Assembly (NCBI GenBank): GCA_019454045.1
Contig: SKCR01033454.1
Location: 243,191 to 307,190, forward strand
Reading direction: 5' to 3'
DNA from: Zanthoxylum bungeanum
Taxonomy: Eukaryota > Streptophyta > Magnoliopsida > Sapindales > Rutaceae
DNA: 64,000 nucleotides
Shown here: positions 48,197 through 60,850 of the stretch, piece by piece
How positions within the stretch are numbered: the stretch's first letter is position 1
Layout of the letters: every line of letters begins with the position of its first letter
Notes under the pieces: generated by a model
What the model was told of the DNA's origin: nothing
Database searches by the model: none
The model's input: the letters and a program-made list of their open reading frames with translations, nothing else
Program-made: the position numbers and the translations under genes

Positions 48197-49356
48197 TAGC
48201 ATGTGACATCCGATATTGGATCACTATATGCAATACTACGTATACTACGCCTGACATAGATTACATATTCCTTAAAAGAATATTTCTGGAGAATTGGGTA
48301 GGCACGGTGCTTTGCTAGAAGCCAACCATGTCTCGTAAATCGGTAAAAACGTGGTACGAAGTACGCACTTGTTCGGATAGTCCGACGATCGAATTTACTG
48401 CCAACATATCCAGAGATCGCATGGGTCGCTTCCCGAAGATTCACTGATGACGTTTGACTCGCACATAATTAATATGGGATTAATTATGAGAGAGAGAAAA
48501 TTAATCTGAGATTAATTACGGCAAGAATTTATATGGGATAAAATTCAATTAATAGAGAGAGAACGATTAATTTGGAATTAATCGATAAAATAATATATTC
48601 GATATATTAAATGAAATTAGATTTCATAACGGAATTAAAATTAGATTTTAATTCAGGCGAACGAATTAATTTAGAATTAATTCGCGAGGGACTTTAATAG
48701 TAATTTTGCTAGTCATAATTATTTAATTAAATTTGATTTAATTAAGTCGCAATGGAAAATTCGTTAATTCAAAATTAACGAACCCGAGCCCGGAATGTGT
48801 TTGCGGGCCCACTCGAATTTTGAATTAAAGTGGGGCCGACACAAGTCACATCACCTAGTCAACTTTATCTAACTTTTTGGTTGATGTAAGTTGTTGGAGA
48901 TGGCTTGTTTCTTACACAAGCTTGACTTGTGAAAGACATTTACCAATTTTGGAAGTTTGGTAATTGATAATATTGATTTTGAAAAATCAAAAACACATTA
49001 CACACATTTTCTTCTCTCCTTGGCCGAAACTTGGCATTTCTTTTCCTCTCAAATGGCGTGAAGCTAGGCTTCACTTCTTCTTGATTTTGCTTCAAAAATC
49101 ACAAGTGCTAGCACACAAAGATCATACAAAGGTGATATGGAAACTAATCTCATGAGTTTGGAATTCAAGAATCAAGCTTGGTAGCTCAACATACATCAAA
49201 GAGGAGAGCTTGGAGGAACTTCCATGGAGGCAAAATTTTTATTATCTCCTACATCCACTCAACCGAGCATTGTAACTATTTTCCGCTACTTTACTTTGCG
49301 TATTCACATGATTTAATGCTTAATTGATCATAGGTTATTCTTAGAGAATCTAACAA

Positions 49357-49368
49357 TGGTATCAATAG
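49357..49368 (+). other. Primer binding site, initiator tRNA-Met type
   Basis: TGGTATCAATAG right after the left LTR end (TAACA at 49355) resembles the copia consensus TGGTATCAGAGC. Confidence 0.8.
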
Positions 49369-51780
49369 CCTAAATTAAGCATGAAATATTTTAGGGTTCT
49401 TAATCTTGAATTTGGGTATTTTTGATTTGAGCATGATTTGATCAAATTGTTTGTTTGAGTATGCTTACATATTGATAACTTAGAGTTATGTACGATCAAT
49501 TTGATGAAAAATTAATTGGATTAATTTTCCCAAAAAATATTCGCTTGGCCGAATACATAAGGACCCTTGTAGGTCATGGTGATTTTCATTTTAAGCCATT
49601 GGATTTGTTTAGAATGTTTGGATATATTGATTTGTGATTTAATTGGATTGAAATCAAAATCGGATATAAAAGTCCATTATTGCTGTGAGCTTAAAGAAGC
49701 ATGTTGGGATTGATTTTGCTTCAATAATGTTGGACATGTATTGATTATGTTAAAGCATGATTAATTAGTGTAATTGGTGTTTTGGAAATATTAATTTAAC
49801 TAATTAATTATGGCTAATACACTTTAGTTAAATAATTGTGATATTTGGAATATTATGATTAAATTAATTGGGCTTAATTTGGAATTAGGCTAAAAATGTT
49901 GTATTTGGGCTTAATGGGCTTGGTTGGGCCAAGTATGGTTTAGGATAATTGGTTGGATCCAATTGGGCCTAAAACCATTTTCATAAAGTCCAAATATGAT
50001 AATTGGGCCTTTAAAAATTTAATTGGGCCTAATGGGCCAAAATTAATTTTGTGGCAAAGGGTGATTCCTTATTGGTTTTTAATTGCCAAAGTCCATGCCT
50101 TATGAATTAATTAAAAGCCCATTGGACTTTAATTAAATTGACATTGGATGTTAATTGGCTTTGAGACCCATTAAGATTAGATTTAGAATCTAAGTCGCAA
50201 AGGCACATTAAAAAGTGTAATTATTTAATTTGGAATTAAATAAAGAATTAGTATTGAATACAAATTAAATTGGATTTAACATTGTAGTTTGATATAATTC
50301 AAGAATTCATACTTTGAGTACTTATTCTTAAACGAGTTGGACTCGCGCAAATCAAATCGTTGTTTGAACATTGGATGGTCATTAATTAAAGATTAATTAA
50401 TTGGATTAGATTGATTGATAACATGCTTTGTGTGAATACATGGATGTCATGTATGAATAATGTATATCGAATGGATATTAGATGGGTGAGGGCAATTTTG
50501 GAAATTATTGTAATAAATTTAGAATTTATTTAATTGGACCTGCGTGTCCAGCCTATTACCTCTTTTCTCATTGTATTTCTCTTCTCACCTATTCCCCTCA
50601 ATGTAAATGAGGTTTCTTTAGAAGTGTTATGTAATTGGGTAGAAGTTAGAATAGTGCTAGCCGGGGAGAGGAAATGGAGTGATTTGTTCTAGGAACAATT
50701 TGTGAGATATCCATCCGCATATCATTATTAATTTATTTATCGCGCCTTATTATGCTTTTAGAATGCATGCTTAAAGGTGTATGATGAGACCTAATCAAAG
50801 ATAATTAATTGGTTGCCAATTACACGAAAAACCCTCAACAAATACTAAACGATTTCCTTCCATTGAGTGATTCTTTCTCAAGATCCAAGATTGGCACTGG
50901 TTTGTTGGCCAAAGTCAAGACCTTTGTCCATCGCGGATGTGTTTGAATCATGTAGGCTTTGTTCCATATCGCATGTCTTGTCCAAGTTGTGATTTGTTGG
51001 CCAAAGTCAAGATCACTTCTTGTCCATCGACATCGATTACGAAGCTTTCCAAAGTCAATGGGTCCCGCTTAACTGGAATTATTAAGCTTGTTGTGCCAAA
51101 GCCAAGACTTAGTTGATTTAGAGGAAAAATGTTAGGAAAATATATTTGATATATTGGCATATATATATTATATATGTTTCGGACTTGGAAGTCCACCTAT
51201 TGGATCTAGGAATTGGATGAGATCTAATTGATCTTAGAGATCTACCTAGTTAAGTTTCATACAACTTGTTGGCCAAAGTCAAGGTTGTGTGCTATTTAAC
51301 GGGATCCTAGCCCACTAGGATACTAGGTTTCCCGAGTACTCCACATAGGGTTAGAGGCTCGTCGAAAAATAGTGGGAGGCAAGTATTAAATTTGCAATTT
51401 CGTTTAGATACTTGCCAATACGCGCTCATTTCATTTTTCGTCATTAATTTATAAATATATTAGTTGGACTAATATTTAATTGTTGTTTTAATTTAACAGT
51501 TGGACTGTATTCAAACTACTTCATTTATAGTTGATTCTATAATTGGATTATAGTAATCAAGATATTTGAATTAACCAATCAAATAGTGGTTGATTATATA
51601 GTTTGACTATAGTAATCATTATATTTGATTGTACCCGAAATCGTTGATTGGATAGTTGGACTATTGGAATCAAGATAACTGAAAGATTAGCGTTTAGAAC
51701 ATAATCCTTGGTGAAAATATCTTTAAACGGCTTTAATTTTTAGATTGGGAATAAAACCTCAGGATAGTCATGGGAACTGA
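49369..51780 (+). other. Noncoding leader of the plus-strand copia element
   Basis: No ORF. At 50900-51290 the words TTGGCCAAAGTCAAG recur four times (near 50908, 50997, 51092 as TGTGCCAAAGCCAAG, and 51270), followed by AAATAGTGGGAGGCAAG near 51368. This layout parallels the leaders of the two other copia elements in the window. The part at 49850-50100 is rich in AATTGGGCCTAA-type repeats. Confidence 0.65.
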
Positions 51781-54700
51781 GAAGTTATTCTATTTAATAG
51801 AGAAATATCTCGGGCCTGAGCCCGGAGTTGAGCAAATAGTGGATCATGAGTTTTGGAAGACTCATGGTGATGATAACTTTAGTGCTCAATCCTTTATGTT
51901 TAATGCAATGACACTTTAAGTTTGTTGTCAAAACTAAGGATTAGATTCTTATACCATGATGTTGAAATTAAAGATCTTCATTGATCTAATCTTAGATCTT
52001 AGAAGTATGAATTGCAAAAGAAGCTCTTTCGCTCGCGTATGTCAGAGGGTACATCTGACGAGCACTAGGTTTCACAGATGATTGCTGACGTCGATCAGCT
52101 AGGTTAGCTGGGCATTACCTACGTGGCCGAGACTACCAAAGATTTGATCTTATAGTCTCTACCCGAATGCTGGGGCATGTTCATTATGAACCAAGAGTAA
52201 ACTCTTGGAGAGTTGATGGCTATGCTCAAGGAGGCAGAGCCAGAGCTTCTAAAAGGGGCAAAGGCAAAATCATCACAGTCTTCTGGGAAGACAAAAGACA
52301 TATCCCAAGATGTCTGCCTAAAATGTGGCAAACAGGTTCACTGAAGCGTGACTACCGTATGGACAAGGCAGACATGAAGGAAGTGAAGGTGGGTCAAAGC
52401 TCCGGCTTCAAGTATGTTTGTCATAAACATGTTCACTACTGGTTTTAAAATTTGATTTTAGATACCGGAAGTGGTACATAAGCATATGTACTGATATGCG
52501 GGACCTGCTGATTAGCAAGAGACTGGCTTCAATTGAGATCGACCTGCGAGTCAGGAACATGATGAAAATCGATGTTTTGGTCGTAGAAACCTAAGTTTTG
52601 GAACTGCCCTTTGGGCATGTACTTAAATTAGGAAACTGTTATAATGTACCTAGTTTGACTAGAAACATTATCTCTATATCTATTATAACTCGTTGCGGGT
52701 ATACCTTTATATTCTAGAACACTAAGAGTTTTATTTTATAAAGATGATATCGAGATAAATACATTAGATGTGAATAACAGTATTTATATTTAGAATATAA
52801 ATTAATCTCATACATATAGCATGACAAACAAATAGCTCAAACTGAATTAATCAGATGAGACTTATTTGTGGCATTGTTGTCTGAGACACATTAACAAGAC
52901 TCGTATATCCACACTTTCAAAGAGTGGGTACTAGGACAGATTTGATTCTAATTCAAATGATATCTACGAATCTAGTTTATTAGGCAAAGTGCCTAAAACA
53001 CCTTTTACTTGGTAAAAGTGCAAGAGCCACCGATATGTTAGCCCTCGTTCATAGTGACGTAAGTGGGCCCATGTCTAGCTAGGCTAGAGGTGGATATGAA
53101 TACTTCGCAACCTTTACGGATGTGGCATCGCATTATGGTTATGTGTTTCTTGTGAAACATAAATCGGAAACTTTTGATAAATTCAAAGAGTTTCGACAAG
53201 AAGTATAAAAACAGATCGGCAAGAGTATTAAAACATTACGGTCGGACCGTGACGGAAAATACTTAAACATATAAGTTTCTTGATTACATGAAAGAGTATG
53301 GTATTATTTCATAGTGGACTCCGCCCGGAAAACCTCAATTTGACGGTGTGTTCGAAAAGAGAAACCAGACTTTGTCGGACATAGTAAGGTTAATAATGAG
53401 TCACTCTGAGCTACCAATTTCCTTCTGATGATACACATTAAACAATGCAATACTTATTTTGAATAAGGTTTGATGAAAATCTGTTAGATAGACATCATAT
53501 TAGATATGAACATGAAATAAACTGGGTTTTCTCATTCCTGAAGATTTGGGAATGCTAGGCATATGTTTGGATGATACCAAACTAGAACCCAAATCGGATA
53601 AGTGCCTATTTGTAGGTTATCCTAGGGAAACCAAAGTATAGTACTTATACAACTCACAAGAGAACAATGTAATTGTTGCTCTCCATGCGGTTTTCCTAAG
53701 AGGAATTCCTAAATGTAGTGGTAAGTGGGAGGAAAGTAAAACTCGATGAAAATCGGAGTAATACTGTTCCAGGCACCGAGTCTTCATGGAACACAAACAG
53801 TTCATCAGGGATGAAACTGTACCACAATATTCAAATACACAAGAACCGCGCAAGTCAGAGAGAGTCAGAAAACAACCTGTGAGGTATGGGTTTCTGATCT
53901 CACCTCATGTAGATGTAAATCTTATTGAGGAAGACAAACCGACTACGTATGAGGAAGTGAGACAAGGTATCGACTTCTTTTATGGCAAAGTGCCATGATG
54001 TCCGAAATGGATTCCATGTATACCAACCAAGTTTGGACACTGGTTATTGTATCGTAGGCATTGTGCCTATTGGTACTAAATAAGTCTTCAATGAAGACAT
54101 ACATGGATGTCAACAAACAAACGTACACAGCTAGGCTTGTACAGAAAGTGTATCGTCAATGACATAATGTCGACTAAGACGAAACTTTTTCACTTGTTGC
54201 CATGATTAAATCCATTTGGATAATGCTTGCTAATGTTGCATATTTCATTTATGAAATATGCACATGGTACGTCAAAATCTATTTCCTTAAACAGAAACCT
54301 TTTGGAGGATGTTTAAACATCCTAACGGTTTTGTCGTACCAAAACATGCAACTAGGTTTGCAAGTTAAATCGATCCATTTATGGATTGAAGAAAACATTG
54401 TGTTTTTGGAACTAACGTTTTGATAAGATCATAATGGTATATGATTTAATTCAAAACGAAGAAAATTCTTGTGTATATAAGAAGGTTAGTGGGAGCGCAC
54501 TGACAATGATTGTCCTATATAGTGATGATATATCATTTCTTGGAAATGACATTCCCATAATACAATCGGTGAAAGCTTGGATTTCATGAAAATTCTCCGT
54601 AGACTACTTGGGAGAGGCAACCTTTATTCTAGGAATAAGGATCTACTGGGATAGATCTAAAAGTTGTTGGCACTCTCCGAGAACTCATACTTTGAAAAGA

Positions 54701-55320
54701 TAAACGTGACCTGATGTCTCATAGGCTTTGAGCATATGGAGTCACAATCAGGCCAATGCAAGTGATAGTCACTGGATTGATGTTAAGAACATCCTTAAGT
54801 ATCTTAGATGATCTAAGGATGCTTTCTCAAGCTATGGAGGAGGAGAACTTGAAGTGACTGGATTCACCGCTGCAAGTTTCCAAACCGACAAAAATGACTA
54901 TAAGTCGTAATAAGGGTACTATATAGTTTCAATAACGGAACAGTGAGCTGGAAATCTTCCAAGCAAGATACTGTTACCGAATAAACAACAAAAGCGGAAT
55001 ATTGTTGTAGCTGAGGCAGCAAAAGAAGAATTTTGGATCTGTAAAATTCCTAATTAGATTAGGAGTAATTCTGTTAGCAGATGAGCTAGGCTACAACACA
55101 TGCTAAAGAATTAATAGTCTCATCAACGATCCAAATATGTACTTCAACTGTTTCATCTGATTCGTCGGATCATACATCTTGGCGATGTGTTGATCCAATA
55201 AATAGCATCAGATGATAACCGCCTACAAATAAGCACTTATCCGACGAAAGCTGTTTCTCAGCAGAAGTTTGAACGACCCGTACATAGTTCAGGTGTAGGA
55301 CACTTGAGTGATTGGCTATA
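51781..55320 (+). pseudogene. Decayed gag-pol of the plus-strand copia element
   Basis: Scattered pieces in the right order on the plus strand. A Gag zinc knuckle CLKCGKQVH at about 52312 is broken by a one-base loss. A protease active site LDTGSGT lies near 52456. An integrase core with HSDVSGPM (near 53050), FATFTDVASHYGYVFLVKH, LRSDRDGKY and EKRNQTLSDIV follows. A linker with SERVRKQPVRYGFLI (53786-53998) leads into reverse transcriptase words ending IVLYSDDISF near 54515, where YSDD replaces the usual YVDD. RNase H scraps are at 54960-55130. Many stops and frame changes lie between them, so no product is possible. Confidence 0.8.
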
Positions 55321-55335
55321 GGCCAAGTGGGAGAT

Positions 55336-57267
55336 TGTTGGACAATTATGACCCATAGCATCACTATTTGTACAGAACATGGTGTTGTTGTATAAATTAA
55401 CTATGTGACAAAGGAAATTTCTCTTTTATCATTTGTAATTGGATTATCGGGATATATAAATGTTAAAAGTCCATATGATTAGTAATAGATTAATAAGATA
55501 TGAGACATTATTAATCCACTAAGGTTTAATCATTAAATATCCATAGTCGTAGTATTATCGAGACTGGACATCGATAATGCAGAATAGACTAGTATTGTAC
55601 TTGTGCGCGTTGTGGGAGCATAACGTCATAGTTCTCATATATTTAAGTATTGGATACTTATGCAAGTGTGATAGGAGGTTCTGTTTACCGATGGTACGGA
55701 AACAGCTTCGCTCTGGATAGACCTATCGGAATCCCATTGGTAGTATGACTATGTGTCTATGGGAATCCGAATCAGGGTAGATGTATTTGGTCTTAACCTG
55801 AGACTTGCATCGCTAATACTTGCGACAATCAATATACTTTGGTTTTGGTCGTCCGGGGCTTTAACAGGTTTTGTGTACGCCTCTTCTAGGTATATTGAGA
55901 ATCGTAGTGTATTGGGTGTGATGTCAAGATGTAAGTATCAATTCAGTCATATAGAGATGATAATCACGTAGGATACGAAACTAGTACTCTTATGTACTAC
56001 AGTCATCGGGATAATATGACTAGGTCATGTTTATCCGATTATAGAGACTAGTTACCAGAGATCTGATATATGCTTCGTACAGGGCAGACACAATTCCAGC
56101 CACAGTCCTAGCATGTGACATCCAATACTGGATCGTTAGACGCAATACTATGTATACTACGCCTGACATAGATTACATATTCTTTATAAGAATATTTCTG
56201 GAGAATTGGGTAGGCACGATGCTTTGCTAAAAGCCAACCATGTCTCGTAAATCGGTAAAAACGTGGTACGAGGCACGCACGTGTTCGGATAGTCTGACGA
56301 CCGAATTTACTGCCAACATATCTAGAGATCTCATGGGTCACTTCCCGAAGATTCACCGATGTTGTATCACTCGCACAGAATTAATCTGGGAATAATTATG
56401 AGAGAGAGAAAATTAATCTAGGATTAATTACGACGAGAATTTTATCTTGGATAAAATTCAATTAATAGAGAGAGAAAGATCAATTTGGAATTAATCGATA
56501 AAATAATATATTCGATATATTAAATGAAATTAGATTTCATAACGGAATTAAAATTAGATTTTAATTCGGGCGAACAAATTAATTTAGAATTAATTTGCGA
56601 GGGACTTTAATAGTAATTTTGCTAGGCATAATTATTTAATTAAATTTGATTTAATTAAGTCGCAATGGAAAATTCGTTAATTCAAAATTAACGAACCCGA
56701 GCCCGGAATGTGTTTGCGGGCCCACTCGAATTTTGAATTAAAGTGGGGCCGACACAAGTCACATCACCTAGTCAACTTTATCTAACTTTTTGGTTGATGT
56801 AAGTTGTTGGAGATGGCTTGTTTCTTACACAAGCTTGACTTGTGAAAGACATTTACCAACTTTGGAAGTTTGGTAATTGAGAATATTGATTTTGAAAAAT
56901 CAAAAAACATTACACGCATTTTCTTCTCTCTTTGGCCGAAACTTGGCTTTCATTTTCCTCTCAAATGACGTGAAGCTAGGCTTCACTTCTTCTTGATTTT
57001 GCTTCAAAAATCACAAGTGCTAGCACACAAAGATCATACAAATGTGATAGAGAAACTACTCCCATGAGTTTTGAATTCAAGAATCAAGCTTAATAGCTCA
57101 ACATACATCAAAGAGGAGAGCTTGGAGCAACTTCCATGGAGGTAAAATTTTTGTTATCTCATACATCCTCTCAACTGAGCATTGTAAGTATTTTCCGCTA
57201 CTTTACTTTGCGTATTCACATGATTTAATGCTTAATTGATCCTAGGTTGTTCTTAGAGAACCCAACA
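55336..57267 (+). repeat. Right LTR of the plus-strand copia element
   Basis: Starts directly after the polypurine tract GGCCAAGTGGGAGAT (55321-55335) and ends CCCAACA before CATAC. It is uninterrupted and so shows the complete LTR. Confidence 0.9.
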
Positions 57268-58737
57268 CATACGCCTAACTAGTGGTATTGGGGCATTACT
57301 GTAGGCATTGTATTTTTGCATGTGAAACCCGATTATGAGTCTCAGTTGGAGGCACTACCTTTTTTAAGTTAATGATATTGCGGGAAACGGACGTCGGAAG
57401 GGGAAATTCAGAATAAGTATGTCATCAAGTTCATTTCACAAGTTCACTGTTTTTGTTCGTGCTGCGTTCGTTACTACGTTCGAACGTCAAACAGATTGCG
57501 GGCGTTCGTGCAGCGTTCGAAGAGGCATTCGAACGGTGTCGGTATTTCTGGTTTTGCTGCTAGCCTCACACCCAAGCCCAATTAGCCCACTTAAGACACA
57601 TCAATTAATTAAATATATATTTAACACATGTGTAATTAAATAAAACAAATAAAATCTAAATAATCACCTACCAATATAATAAAAATACTTTCACAAATTA
57701 AAGAAATTGCATGCCTAATTAAGACAAATCAAATATATTATATACCCAACTTAAGAAATATCATGCCTAAACCATGCAAATCAAATATTCAACCTTCCTA
57801 ATTCACCAAAATTTTGTCCCCCTCAATCTTGTATTTACTTTACTTGAAATCAAATCATATCCCTTTTCAATTAACCAAATCCCTTTCCTTGTCAACCCTA
57901 GCCCTTTGCCTATAAAAAGAACCCAATTCCAGCCCTTCAACCCTAGCGGATTCACACAAGAAAAGACCATAATTGATTCACACAAGAAATACCCAAGCTT
58001 ATTGACACAACTCTCCATCACTCTCAATAATCGAAGATCACAACCCAAAGAACCCCCATTGCCTTGACCAAAACACATCCCGAACAACCCCTTTACCTTA
58101 TCAAAACAGCCCCCGAACCACATCAAAACAATCCCTAATCATCACCAAAATTACCCCAAAAACAGCAGCTACATACACCGAAAATTACCCAAAAAAACAG
58201 CAGCCATTCACGTCAAAATAGTGACCTGAACAGTGAGCAGAAAATACAGAGGAAACAACAGTAAAACGGAGGTCAAACAGTGAGCTAAGACGCTAAACCA
58301 GTGAACCAGAGAAGTTTAGGAGCTTTACCCTTCCGATCTCCGTGAAACGCAAGTCCGAAAGTCGGCAAAAAAGGTTAGACCTGAGGGTATTTTCCACATT
58401 CGTTTTCTTTTTTTCTTTTTTTAATATTTATTGAATATTGTTCACATGATTGTTATGTTGAAATGCATGTTGTGGCCCTTGAGTAGATAAATATGCATGT
58501 ATTACGAAATATTGTATGTTGTGGCCTTGGAATAAAATGAAAGATATGTCAACTCTCGCGGTATATCGGATGGAAACCCGGATATAAATTTCATAGCCGA
58601 TTCCGAATGGACGGTAGTATGATCTGTGCTCGGGATACAACTCCACGTACCGCTTGAGTAAACGGCACCTTCTTTTGTTTTATATTGCTTTGATTTATTT
58701 ATTTTTCGTCATTTGAATTCCGCATGTTACTTTTTAT

Positions 58738-59040
58738 ATGCATGACGCCATCGAGTGCATGGGCTTAGTAAGTCGGATTAAAGGTCCCCTATTTGGAGGG
58801 GTTAAAATCCTTTACCACGATGCTTTGCCGCGCCGGTTGATGTGTGTTTGGTTGGATGTAAGATATGTTCAATCGGGCATACTAAGTTTGATATTATTGT
58901 CTTTATTCTTTGTATGCATGATGCGATCGAGCGCTTGGGCTTAGTAAGTCGGATTAAAGGTCCCCTATTTGGAGGGGTTAAAATCCTTTACCACGATGCT
59001 TTGCCGCGCCGGTTGGTGTATTTTCGATTGGATGTGAGAT
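58738..59040 (+). repeat. Two-unit direct repeat in the solo LTR
   Basis: Two units of about 180 bp share GGGCTTAGTAAGTCGGATTA, AAGGTCCCCTATTTGGAGGG and TTACCACGATGCTTTGCCGC. They correspond to the four inverted units at 13258-13860. Confidence 0.85.
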
Positions 59041-59104
59041 GAGTTCAATCAGATACATGAGGTCCCACATCGTGGATTTGTTTGTCTATGAATGTGTTGC
59101 ATGC

Positions 59105-59455
59105 ATCAGGTCTGGTTCCGTTCGAACGCGTTCTCGAACGCCACACGAAAGTGAACCTTCTGTTTACCGTTCGAACGCATTCTCAAACGCTACGCGAACG
59201 CGCACACATTTTCTTATTTCCATCATGCATCAGGTCTGGTTCCCTTTCGAACGCGTTCTCGAACGCTATACGAACGCGAACCTTCTGTTTACCGTTCGAA
59301 CGCGTTATCAAACGTTACGCGAATACGCACGCATCTTCTTAGTGTTTCATGCACCAGGTCTGGCTCCGTTCGAATGCGTTCTCGAACGCTATACGAACGC
59401 GAACCTTCTGTTTACCGTTCGAACACGTTCTCGAACGCTACGCGAACGCGCACCC
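59105..59455 (+). repeat. TTCGAA-centred palindrome array in the solo LTR
   Basis: Repeated CCGTTCGAACGCGTTCTCGA, ACGCTAnnCGAACGCG and CTTCTGTTTACCGTTCGAAC in six or so units, better preserved than the array at 12770-13115. A single further unit lies near 57470-57535. Confidence 0.85.
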
Positions 59456-60649
59456 ACTGAACTGAGTTATTTTCAAATTTCGTACATAATTGTCCCTAGT
59501 AGCTATTCCTTCGTATGATGAACCTGATTGTTCTATGCATTATGTAAGATTGTGTAGGTGTCGTTCATCTGTATTCCCCACATGTATGAGTGTAATGTGT
59601 TTATTAACGTGTATGCTTGCCGTATGTTAATCCTTATGTATGCAAATTCGGATATGTGTTACATGTAAATTTAGATGAACTTGTTGATGTATGCATGTGA
59701 ACTTAGAAGCATGACACTCTTGGAAATAAATGTTACTTAAGCTTGATTAAATTATTACACAAATCCTTTCATTACAAGTGAAATAAGTAAGGGACCATTC
59801 CGAACCCAACGGTTTGAGGTCTTCCATTGCGAGGGGTGAATGCGGCCTTAAATCTCATTTTCCCGGTTCACACCGGGTGGTGACTCCATTATTCTCCGGT
59901 TTAGTCCCCTGTGGCTACTCTGTACTCCCGACTAGGCCGCGAGCCTAGAACAGCATGCGTCGTCCAGTTTCTGTGTCCCACAATTACGTATCTTCATCCC
60001 CCAAGCCACTGAACTAGAGCCAATAGTGCAGATCTATGCTACTACCTGACCCTGAACTAGGATCTAAGGACACCTGTCATCCCTAGTCCTGAACTAGGAT
60101 CTGGGGGCATTACGTATCGCCGTCCCCCCAGTCCTCTACATGTGCACATGTCTATCCATTAATTCCGTAAGTCAGAGCTGAGGTAGATTTTTCCCTTATG
60201 CCTCCCAAAATAAAAAATCATGCTTTTGAATCACTTTTTCTAAAACATCACTTAAAACATGATCTTTTATGAGATAACTGTAATAAAATCAACTAACGCC
60301 CTAGGTGCGTAAAAATAAGTCTTATATGAAAATAACATAATGAAAGTCAACTTAAGGGAAAAGTGTCCACTCACTGATTTGGAATCTGTCTGGCATTACT
60401 CACTTGTTGAAGAAAACTCTGATTCCTACGATGATCTATAATTGCTAACTTTGATTAGAAAGTGGGCTGGGGAACATTTTCTGAATTAAACTAAATTTAT
60501 CCACTCAAGCACTTTTATTATTATTTCAAGGCATATCGTACTTATATCATGATGTAATGTGTATACACGAACTGATATGAGGCCCTTAGGGTGGCCTCTA
60601 ACACCCTAGGGTGAAGCTAGAATGATTTAAAACTGATTCTGGGGAATTT

Positions 60650-60850
60650 CTGCTCACCCGTCGTGACGCTGCACCTTGGGCGTCGTGACGCTACGAGCTG
60701 AGCATTGCGACGTTCCCGAGACAGTGAGTTTCCTCTGCTTTATGCGTCGCGATGCAAGTCTTTGGGCATTGTGACGCTCAATTCCAGAACCGAATCTGGG
60801 AAAATTTCCCAGCACGCGTCGCGACGCAATGTCTCACATCGCGACACTCA
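60650..60850 (+). repeat. Cluster of GCGTCGCGACGC-type palindromes in the Ty3-type LTR
   Basis: About seven sites such as GCGTCGTGACGCT, GCGTCGCGATGCA and CGCGTCGCGACGCAATG within 200 bp. Most differ from the perfect palindrome by one C to T or G to A change, as expected from loss of methylated cytosines. Confidence 0.8.

Larger units (their letters stand above)
45469..57267 (+). mobile_element. Plus-strand Ty1/copia element with TSD CATAC
   Basis: Left LTR 45469-49355 (interrupted), primer site 49357-49368, decayed gag-pol, polypurine tract AAGTGGGAGAT, right LTR 55336-57267. CATAC flanks the whole at 45464-45468 and 57268-57272. LTR ends are TGTTGG and CCAACA. After removing the inner solo LTR, the left LTR is about 1931 bp, equal to the right LTR (1932 bp). 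Confidence 0.9.
57300..59982 (+). repeat. Ogre/Tat-like solo LTR with perfect TSD ATTAC
   Basis: Begins TGTAGGCATTGTATTTTTGC and ends TGTGTCCCACA. ATTAC stands at 57295-57299 and 59983-59987. No primer site or interior follows, so this is a solo LTR. It belongs to the family of the minus-strand LTR at 12184-15441, with the same start, repeats and end block. The 199-residue-scale frames nearby are chance frames in repeats. Confidence 0.9.
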
